From an uncultured Collinsella sp. (GTDB lineage: Bacteria; Actinomycetota; Coriobacteriia; Coriobacteriales; Coriobacteriaceae), in assembly GCA_900542275.1 (NCBI GenBank), contig UQMW01000023.1, positions 1-29,364 of the forward strand: a DNA stretch of 29,364 nucleotides. Direction: 5' to 3'. The notes below the pieces were generated by a model. It was not told the DNA's origin, ran no database searches, and saw only the letters and a program-made list of their open reading frames with translations. Position 1 is the stretch's first letter. Each line of letters opens with the position of its first letter. Made by a program: the position numbers and the translations under genes. Of the stretch, positions 23,845 through 29,364 are shown one piece after another.

Positions 23845-25203
23845 ATGGCCTCATCCGCGCCGCGCGGCCTGCGCTCCGACCATGTCGTTACCGTCGGTAT
23901 CGCCCTGTTCTCGATGCTCTTTGGCGCCGGCAACCTCATTATTCCGCCGCTGCTGGCGCTGCAGGCAGGTTCTGCCACGCCGGTCGCCATGCTTGGCTTT
24001 CTCATCGCCGCCATCGGCTTGCCCGTTATGGGCTTTATCGCCGTGGCACTTGCCGGAACGGCGCGCGAGCTTGCCGGCCGCGTGCACCCCAAATTTGGCG
24101 AGTTCTTTGTCGCGGCGGTGTATCTGGCTATCGGCCCGTGCCTGGCCATTCCGCGCACGAGCTCCACGGCCTTCGAGATGCTGGTGCCGCTGCTGCCCGA
24201 GGGCGTCTCGCTTGCCACGGCTCGCCTGGTGTTTGCCGTCGGGTTCTTTATCGTCGCATTTGCGCTCACGCTGCGTCCCGGCGTCATCACGCGCGTACTC
24301 GGCCGCATTACGGGCCCCGCGCTCATCGCCCTTATCGTATTGGTCGTGGGCGCTGCCGTGGTCTCGCCGCTGGGTCCCGCTGCCGCGCCACAGGCTCCCT
24401 ATAATGCCGGTGCTGCCGTGCAGGGCTTTTTGACCGGCTATCAGACCATGGACCTGCTCGCGTCGCTCGCCTTTGGCATCATCATCGCCGAGACCATTCA
24501 TGAGCTGGGTGTTACCGATGACAAGCGTGTGGCCTTCGAGATTTCGCGCTCTGGTGTTATCGCCGGCGTGCTCATGGCCATCATCTACTGCGGCTTGGGC
24601 CTTGCCGGTATGCAGCTCGGCACCGTGATGCCCGACGCTACCAACGGCGCCGCTATCCTTGCGCGTTCGGCCTCTATGCATTTTGGTCTTGCCGGCACGG
24701 TCGTGGTCTTTGCGATCTTTTTCCTCGCCTGCATGAACGTGTGCATCGGCCTTATCAGCTGCTGCTCGCGTTACTTCTGCGAGACGTATGTGGTCGAAGG
24801 GGGAGCGGAGGCTTCCGAGGAGGCCATGCGCCGTCCTTTTGCGGTTCTCGCCTTTGTGTTCGCCGCATTTTCGTGCGTGCTTTCCAACGTGGGCCTCGAC
24901 GTGATCCTTATGTTCTCGGTGCCCATGCTCAACGCCTTGTATCCCGTTGCCATTGTGCTGGTGCTGATGGGCCTGGTGCACGGCTTTTGCGACGCACATC
25001 CGCAGGTTTGGGTCTGGGTCGGCGGCGTTGTCGCGGTGCAGAGCGTAATCACTTCGGTCCGCGATGCGTTCTTTGCGGGCGCGTGGCTACCGTTCGATGC
25101 GTTGTCGCTGGCAGATATCGGCGCTGCGTGGGCACCGGTTGCCGTGGTTGCCTTTGTGATCGGTCTGCTCCATAGCCGGTTTGTCGCACATTCGAGGAGC
25201 TAG
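23845..25203 (+). CDS. brnQ: Branched-chain amino acid transporter, LIVCS/BrnQ family
   Basis: A 452-residue inner-membrane carrier importing Leu, Ile or Val with a cation. The N-terminal segment ALFSMLFGAGNLIIPPLLA is the family hallmark. AIGPCLAIPRTSSTAFEM follows, then about 12 hydrophobic segments and the conserved GYQTMDLLASLAFGIIIAET. Length is typical. The ATG at 23845 is preceded by GAAAGGTGG. It starts 24 nt after the selenium cluster terminator, so it may be fed by read-through or by an unseen promoter; TATACT at 23784-23789 lies just before that terminator. No functional link to selenium is evident. Confidence 0.9.
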   Translation: MASSAPRGLRSDHVVTVGIALFSMLFGAGNLIIPPLLALQAGSATPVAMLGFLIAAIGLPVMGFIAVALAGTARELAGRVHPKFGEFFVAAVYLAIGPCLAIPRTSSTAFEMLVPLLPEGVSLATARLVFAVGFFIVAFALTLRPGVITRVLGRITGPALIALIVLVVGAAVVSPLGPAAAPQAPYNAGAAVQGFLTGYQTMDLLASLAFGIIIAETIHELGVTDDKRVAFEISRSGVIAGVLMAIIYCGLGLAGMQLGTVMPDATNGAAILARSASMHFGLAGTVVVFAIFFLACMNVCIGLISCCSRYFCETYVVEGGAEASEEAMRRPFAVLAFVFAAFSCVLSNVGLDVILMFSVPMLNALYPVAIVLVLMGLVHGFCDAHPQVWVWVGGVVAVQSVITSVRDAFFAGAWLPFDALSLADIGAAWAPVAVVAFVIGLLHSRFVAHSRS

Positions 25204-25214
25204 GGTATCGTCGC

Positions 25215-25243
25215 TTGCACAGGCGGGGAGTCTCACCTATAAT
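25215..25243 (+). promoter_or_regulatory. Promoter of the tRNA-Pro/tRNA-Gly pair
   Basis: TTGCAC (25215-25220), 17-nt spacer, perfect TATAAT (25238-25243), about 50 nt before the first tRNA. Confidence 0.8.
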
Positions 25244-25294
25244 TTCCTTCGCTTTGGGACACGCAAGGTTTAGACCTTAGCTGCTCAACACCTT

Positions 25295-25371
25295 CGGGAC
25301 GTGGCGCAGTTTGGTAGCGCGCCTGCTTTGGGAGCAGGATGTCGCAGGTTCAAATCCTGTCGTCCCGACCA
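25295..25371 (+). tRNA. tRNA-Pro (anticodon TGG)
   Basis: A 77-nt cloverleaf with encoded CCA. The acceptor stem CGGGACG pairs with CGTCCCG. The anticodon stem CCTGC/GCAGG carries loop TTTGGGA (anticodon TGG). The T arm is GCAGG-TTCAAAT-CCTGT. Confidence 0.97.
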
Positions 25372-25377
25372 TATCTT

Positions 25378-25451
25378 GCGGGCGTAGTTCAATGGTAGAA
25401 CCCCAGCCTTCCAAGCTGATGACGCGGGTTCGATTCCCGTCGCCCGCTCCA
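25378..25451 (+). tRNA. tRNA-Gly (anticodon TCC)
   Basis: A 74-nt cloverleaf with encoded CCA. The acceptor stem GCGGGCG pairs with CGCCCGC. The anticodon loop CTTCCAA gives TCC. The T arm is CGGG-TTCGATT-CCCG. It lies 6 nt after tRNA-Pro and is cotranscribed with it. Confidence 0.97.
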
Positions 25452-25462
25452 CAAGATTGGTT

Positions 25463-25499
25463 AACGGCTTTGATTCTTTTTGGGATCAAGGCCGTTTTT
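25463..25499 (+). terminator. Terminator of the tRNA pair
   Basis: AACGGCTTTGAT paired with ATCAAGGCCGTT (one T-G pair), T-rich loop, then TTTTT. Confidence 0.85.
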
Positions 25500-25541
25500 G
25501 TGAGAGTACCGGGTGACGAACCCGTCGCTCCAAGTAATTTG

Positions 25542-25580
25542 CAGGTCAGAGGTACGTTTACTTCTGGCCTGTTTTGTTTT
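25542..25580 (+). terminator. Second terminator before the formate channel gene
   Basis: A 12-bp stem CAGGTCAGAGGT/ACTTCTGGCCTG (two G-U pairs), 6-nt loop (ACGTTT), followed by TTTTGTTTT. It begins 42 nt after the tRNA terminator. With no gene between, it may be an attenuator of the downstream gene or a redundant stop. Confidence 0.7.
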
Positions 25581-25593
25581 GACCATCCGGCGC

Positions 25594-25621
25594 GGGACAT
25601 GTGCTTTGGCATGCTTGTCCC
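25594..25621 (+). promoter_or_regulatory. Leader hairpin of the formate channel gene
   Basis: GGGACATGTGC (25594-25604), loop TTTG, GCATG (25609-25613), 2-nt bulge CT, TGTCCC (25616-25621): 11 bp including two G-U pairs. It ends 25 nt before the start codon. It could be a DNA operator or an RNA element; no T-run follows, so it is not a terminator. Confidence 0.4.
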
Positions 25622-25646
25622 ACAACGTAAGAAAGAAGTGATCGAC

Positions 25647-26483
25647 ATGGCAGATTCCAAGGCAGAATATTCCACCCCCGATTGCCTGGCGCCCGCCGCG
25701 ATCGAGGCCAAGACCGAGGCTGCCGGTGTTACCAAGGCCAATCTACCGACCTCGAAGGCCTTTATGCTTGCCATGTTCGCCGGCGCGTTCATCGCCTTTG
25801 GCGGCCTGTTCTTCACGGTCTTTTTGAGCGATCCCACGCTTGGCTGGGGCGCCCAGCGCTTTGTGGGTGGCCTTGCTTTTTGCCTGGGTCTGGTGCTCGT
25901 GCTCATTTGCGGCGCGGAGCTGTTTACCGGCAACTCGCTTATGGTCTGCGCGCTCAAGAGCAAAAAGATCACGCTCGCCCAGATGCTCAAGGCTTGGGTC
26001 GCTGTGTGGATCGGCAACTTTGCCGGCGCGCTGTTCGTCGTCTTTTTGGTTTACATGGCAGCTATTTACAAGCTCAACGGCGAGGCCGTCGCCAACACCA
26101 TGGTGAGCGTCGCCGCCGGTAAGGTTTCGATTGACGCCGTCACCATCTTCTTCCGCGGCATTCTGTGCAACATCTTTGTGTGCCTGGCTGTATGGATCGG
26201 TACCGCTGGCAGGACCGTGATCGACAAGGTCGTGGGCATTCTGCTGCCCATTGCCGCGTTTGTGGCCTGCGGTTTTGAGCACTGCGTTGCCAACATGTAC
26301 TTTTTGCCCATGGGTATTTTGATGCACTCCTGCGGCTATGGAGTTGATGTCGCCGGCGCCGACGCCCTCAACGCGGCGGGCCTGGCGCTCAATCTTTCCG
26401 TCGCCACGCTCGGCAATATCGTGGGCGGCGCCCTGATCGTTGCGCTGGGCTACTGGTTTATCTACGCCAACAGGGAGGCCTAA
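25647..26483 (+). CDS. Formate/nitrite transporter family channel (FocA-like)
   Basis: A 278-residue pentameric inner-membrane channel of the FNT family with six membrane helices. Signatures are AMFAGAFIAFGGLFF in the first helix, CGAELFTGNSLM, RGILCNIFVCLAVW, and ACGFEHCVANMYFLPMG with the central His. GNIVGGALIVALGYW completes the last helix. These fit a formate channel (FocA/FdhC); nitrite transport cannot be excluded. The ATG at 25647 is the first after the leader hairpins and has an AAGAAGTG-type site. The frame is open upstream through the tRNA genes, which is meaningless. Its position before selA-selB supports a formate-metabolism role. Confidence 0.9.
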   Translation: MADSKAEYSTPDCLAPAAIEAKTEAAGVTKANLPTSKAFMLAMFAGAFIAFGGLFFTVFLSDPTLGWGAQRFVGGLAFCLGLVLVLICGAELFTGNSLMVCALKSKKITLAQMLKAWVAVWIGNFAGALFVVFLVYMAAIYKLNGEAVANTMVSVAAGKVSIDAVTIFFRGILCNIFVCLAVWIGTAGRTVIDKVVGILLPIAAFVACGFEHCVANMYFLPMGILMHSCGYGVDVAGADALNAAGLALNLSVATLGNIVGGALIVALGYWFIYANREA

Positions 26484-26504
26484 AGGCCCCATGGCATAAC
26501 CGAC

Positions 26505-26591
26505 CAAAGAGGGACAGGTTTATTTTGGCGGGTTTGGACGAGGCGCTGCGCCGTCTTGCCATGAGCTGCCATAATGGACCTGTCCCTTTTG
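26505..26591. repeat. MITE-like element with terminal inverted repeats
   Basis: An 87-nt element bounded by imperfect inverted repeats of about 25 nt. The left end reads AAAGAGGGACAGGTTTATTT and the right end, on the other strand, CAAAAGGGACAGGTCCATTA, both continuing TTGGC or TGGC. The centre has its own palindrome (GACGAGGCGC around 26538-26555). It carries no coding capacity and fills most of the gap between focA and selA. Confidence 0.75.
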
Positions 26592-26667
26592 CATGCGCGT
26601 CGCCATTTGGTGGCCGACGATGATCGTGGGGGACCTGCTTTTTATTGAATATGTCGAAAGGCTTTCC

Positions 26668-28125
26668 ATGAGCGACTGCGAATCCATGCCCGCCGAGGTG
26701 CGCGACCGCCTGCGCTCCATTCCCGCTGTCCACGAGCTGCTGGCGGAGTGGCCGGTCATGAAGGCTGCCGGCGATGCGGGCGATACGATCGTGCGCGAGG
26801 CGATCGATGTTGAGCTCGATGCCGAGCGCGCGGCGATTCGCTCCGGCGTCCCCGCGAGGAACAAGCGCGAGCTCGCCTTGGCCATTGAGCGGCGGTGCCA
26901 CCGTCTGTCGCTGCCGACCCTGCGTCCCGCCGTCAACGCGACAGGCGTTGTGATTCACACCAATCTGGGCCGTGCTCCGCTCGCTCCCGCAGCGGTGCAG
27001 GCGGTGACCGACGTCGCCCGCAGCTACAGCACGCTCGAGTACGACGTCGCGACCTGTGCTCGCGGGGGCCGCAAGGAGCATGCCGCGCGCCTGCTGCGCA
27101 CACTCACGGGGGCGCAGGACGCCTTGGTTGTCAACAATAACGCCGCGGCGGTGCTGTTGGTGCTTGCCGCGCATGCATGCGGCAAAGAGGTAATCGTGAG
27201 CCGCGGCGAGCTTGTCGAGGTGGGAGGCAGTTTCCGTATCCCCGACATCATGGCGGCTTCGGGTGCCAAGCTTGTCGAGGTGGGCTCCACCAACCGCACG
27301 CATCTGGACGATTATCAAAGCGCCATTACGCCCAACACGGCGATGATCCTGAAAGTTCATCCTTCCAACTACCGTATCGAGGGCTTCCACGAGGAGGTTT
27401 CCGCGGCGGAGCTTTCTGCACTGGCGCACGAGCACGGGCTTTTGCTTTACGAGGACCAAGGCTCGGGCGCTTTGCTGGCAGACGGGGTGCTTGCCGATGC
27501 GGGGGAGAAGCCCACGTCCGCTTCGCTTTGCGCTGGCGTCGACGTTGTCTCGTGTTCGGGCGACAAGTTGCTTGGTGCTTCGCAGGCGGGCATTATCCTC
27601 GGCAGTACCCAGGTTATCGCTGCCTGCGCCTCTCATCCGCTTATGCGCGCGCTTCGCCCCGGCAAGCTCACGCTCGCGGCGCTCGAGGCTACCCTGCGTC
27701 TGTATGTGACCGGTCCCGATACAGCGCATCGGGAGATCCCGGTGCTCAACATGCTTTCCGGCGCGCCGGCTCCGCTCGAGCGTCAGGCCAAGCGCCTGCA
27801 TGACCGCATGCTGCGCAAGCTTCGTGACTCTCAGTGCGAGGAGGCGGTGGAGCTGCAGGTTGTCGAAGGCGCTTCTGCCCCGGGCGGTGGCTCGCTGCCG
27901 ACCGTCGAGCTCCCAACCTTTTGCGTTGCCGTCTGCCCCGTCGATGGGCGCCTGTCCGTCGATGGCCTGAAGCGCGCTATGGTTCAGGAGCCCGATACGC
28001 CGGTTGTGACGCGCGTACAGCACGACCAGGTGCTGTTTGACGTTCGCACGCTTGTGCACGATACCGACCTTGATTTGTGTGCGTCTGCGTTGGCCGACGC
28101 CGTGCGGGCGGGTTTGCGCCGATGA
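26668..28125 (+). CDS. selA: L-seryl-tRNA(Sec) selenium transferase
   Basis: A 485-residue PLP enzyme (a homodecamer in known cases) that converts Ser-tRNA(Sec) to Sec-tRNA(Sec) using selenophosphate. The N-terminal tRNA-binding part includes LRSIPAVHELL. It is followed by NATGVVIHTNLGRAPL, YSTLEYDVATCARGGRKEH, SRGELVEVGGSFRIPDIM, YEDQGSGALL and the PLP lysine Lys300 in SCSGDKLLGASQAGI. Length is typical. The ATG at 26668 has GAAAGG 6 nt upstream; the frame extending to 26593 has no ribosome site. Its stop overlaps the selB start (ATGA), giving coupled translation. Confidence 0.95.
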   Translation: MSDCESMPAEVRDRLRSIPAVHELLAEWPVMKAAGDAGDTIVREAIDVELDAERAAIRSGVPARNKRELALAIERRCHRLSLPTLRPAVNATGVVIHTNLGRAPLAPAAVQAVTDVARSYSTLEYDVATCARGGRKEHAARLLRTLTGAQDALVVNNNAAAVLLVLAAHACGKEVIVSRGELVEVGGSFRIPDIMAASGAKLVEVGSTNRTHLDDYQSAITPNTAMILKVHPSNYRIEGFHEEVSAAELSALAHEHGLLLYEDQGSGALLADGVLADAGEKPTSASLCAGVDVVSCSGDKLLGASQAGIILGSTQVIAACASHPLMRALRPGKLTLAALEATLRLYVTGPDTAHREIPVLNMLSGAPAPLERQAKRLHDRMLRKLRDSQCEEAVELQVVEGASAPGGGSLPTVELPTFCVAVCPVDGRLSVDGLKRAMVQEPDTPVVTRVQHDQVLFDVRTLVHDTDLDLCASALADAVRAGLRR

Positions 28126-29364
28126 CTGCGCGCGAGCTTGTCGAATGTCCCGTTGTCGTTGGAACGGCGGGGCACGTCGACCACGGAAAGTCAGCCCTTA
28201 TCGAGGCGCTGACCGGAAAAAATCCCGACCGTCTGGAGGTCGAGCGGCGCCGCGGTATGACCACGGAGCTCGGTTTTGGCGAGCTGGTGCTGCCGAGCGG
28301 CAAGCTTGTCGGCCTGGTCGATGTACCCGGTCATGCGCACTACCTACGCGCCATGGTGCAGGGTGCTACCGGCGTGGATGTTGCGTTGCTGGTGGTTTCT
28401 GCCGTTGAGGGCGTGATGCCGCAGACCCGCGAGCATGTTCGCGTACTGGAGCTGTTGGGTGTGACGCACATGGTCGTTGCGCTTACGATGCGCGATCTGG
28501 CCGATGACGAGACGGCGGAGCTCGCCGAGCTCGACTTGATGGATTTCCTCGGCGATACCGTCTTTGCCAATGCGCCCGTGGTGCCCGTTTCCTCTCGCAC
28601 GGGTGCGGGTATCGAGGACGTTCGCCTTGCCCTCGATACCGCTATCGACTCTTTCCTGGCCGATGCCGCATCCCGCCCGGTGCGCCCCTGTCTGGCCCCG
28701 CGCCTGCCCATCGACCGCTGCTTCACCATCAAGGGATCCGGGACGGTCGTCACGGGCACGCTTCACGATGCCCCCGTGGCGGTGGGCGATGAGCTCGTTT
28801 CGAGTCCCGCGGGCGTGCGCTGCCGCGTTCGCGCGATTCAGGTGCATGGCGATACTCCTCGGGCGTTGCCCGGACAGCGCGTGGCGCTCAACATCGTGGG
28901 CGACGGCGCGGGCGACCTTCCGCGCGGCGAGGTCCTCTGCGGGTCTGGTGCCGAGGGCTCGACGCTCAGGCTTATCGCGCGCTTCACCTATCTGGGGCGC
29001 GAGGGCGCCAAGCCCGTGCCCTTCGAGTCCGGCACGCGCGTCCACGTGATGGTGGGCACGGCAGAGGTCCTCGGCCGTATCATGCTCATGGAGGGCGCGG
29101 GGCCGATTGCCCCGGGCGAGACGCGTACCGTGCAAATCCGCCTGAAGGAGCGCCTTCCCGTGCGCTCGGGCGACGGTCTCATCGTGCTTGCGTTCTCCCC
29201 GGTGGTACTTATCGGCGGCGGTTGCGTTCTTCTTTCGCGGTGCCGCCGCTCGCGCGACCTCTCCGCGGAAGAGGTCTCGCTGCTCAGGGCTCTGGATGCC
29301 GGCGACCGCGCCGCCGCCATTGCCGCATGGCTGGGGCTGCAGCGCCTGCCCGTGCCGGCGGCCG
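28122..29364 (+). CDS. selB: Selenocysteine-specific elongation factor SelB (partial, 3' end outside window)
   Basis: A GTPase that brings Sec-tRNA(Sec) to UGA codons by binding the SECIS. The window holds about 414 codons: the G domain, EF-Tu-like domains II and III, and the beginning of the C-terminal region; the winged-helix SECIS-binding domains must lie beyond the edge. G1 is GHVDHGKS (residues 17-24), switch I is RRGMTTELGF, and G3 is DVPGH (67-71). G4 reads TMRD (122-125) where TKxD or NKxD is usual, so the Lys is replaced by Met. FTIKGSGTVVTGTL opens domain II. It overlaps the selA stop by 4 nt. Confidence 0.93.
   Translation, partial: MTARELVECPVVVGTAGHVDHGKSALIEALTGKNPDRLEVERRRGMTTELGFGELVLPSGKLVGLVDVPGHAHYLRAMVQGATGVDVALLVVSAVEGVMPQTREHVRVLELLGVTHMVVALTMRDLADDETAELAELDLMDFLGDTVFANAPVVPVSSRTGAGIEDVRLALDTAIDSFLADAASRPVRPCLAPRLPIDRCFTIKGSGTVVTGTLHDAPVAVGDELVSSPAGVRCRVRAIQVHGDTPRALPGQRVALNIVGDGAGDLPRGEVLCGSGAEGSTLRLIARFTYLGREGAKPVPFESGTRVHVMVGTAEVLGRIMLMEGAGPIAPGETRTVQIRLKERLPVRSGDGLIVLAFSPVVLIGGGCVLLSRCRRSRDLSAEEVSLLRALDAGDRAAAIAAWLGLQRLPVPAA

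Noticed and set aside
25510..25535. Possible tRNA 3' remnant or attachment site
   Set aside because: CCCGTCGCTCCAAG resembles the end of the adjacent tRNA-Gly with a gap, but the match is short, no integrase or element is nearby, and the segment folds as a simple hairpin.
26484..26667. selC (tRNA-Sec) next to selA
   Set aside because: The gap is filled by the MITE-like element and the selA ribosome site; no 8+5 or 9+4 acceptor/T-stem fold with a TCA anticodon was found here or in the other gaps.

Overview
The window looks like a chromosomal segment of an anaerobic, high-GC member of the Coriobacteriia, most like Collinsella or a relative. This rests on strong GC bias at third codon positions, A-type RNase P RNA, frequent GAAAGG-type ribosome binding sites, several TTG/GTG starts, and an anaerobe's gene set (2-hydroxyacyl-CoA-dehydratase-like iron-sulfur proteins, selenocysteine machinery, formate channel). 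The genus call is inference; no phylogenetic marker was compared.

Layout. 1-10984 is mixed housekeeping: a palindromic repeat, a HAD phosphatase (-), rpsA, rnpB, a YigZ/IMPACT protein, a C_GCAxxG_C_C protein (-), an O-acetylhomoserine sulfhydrylase-like enzyme, an MFS exporter, xpt, a small GGQ release-factor-like protein, a diacylglycerol-kinase-like lipid kinase (-) and a CLC-F-like anion transporter (-). 11132-16658 is a molybdenum block: moeA and a mogA/moaB gene, then modA-modB-modC behind their own promoter. 16778-20563 holds two paralogous 2-hydroxyacyl-CoA dehydratase/double-cubane-type subunits and an ASKHA activator ATPase, with a structured leader in front and two covarying palindromic repeats between the genes. 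20593-23777 is a selenium block: selD, yedF, a DUF3343 Se/S-carrier-like gene and a cysteine desulfurase-like gene. Next come a BrnQ-type transporter, tRNA-Pro(TGG), tRNA-Gly(TCC), a FocA-type formate/nitrite channel, selA and the 5' part of selB, which runs off the right edge.

How it fits together. MoeA, MogA and ModABC supply molybdenum cofactor. SelD, YedF, the DUF3343 protein, the desulfurase, SelA and SelB supply selenium and insert selenocysteine. FocA moves formate. Together these are what a selenocysteine/molybdopterin formate dehydrogenase needs, but that enzyme and tRNA-Sec (selC) are not in the window.

The most notable single observation is that selD is itself a selenoprotein gene. 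Codon 17, the catalytic Cys position of E. coli SelD, is an in-frame TGA followed by SECIS-like hairpins, so ordinary gene calling starts the gene about 20 codons late and loses the active site. The second is the two-subunit double-cubane-type reductase with its activator, set between the Mo and Se blocks; its substrate cannot be read from sequence.
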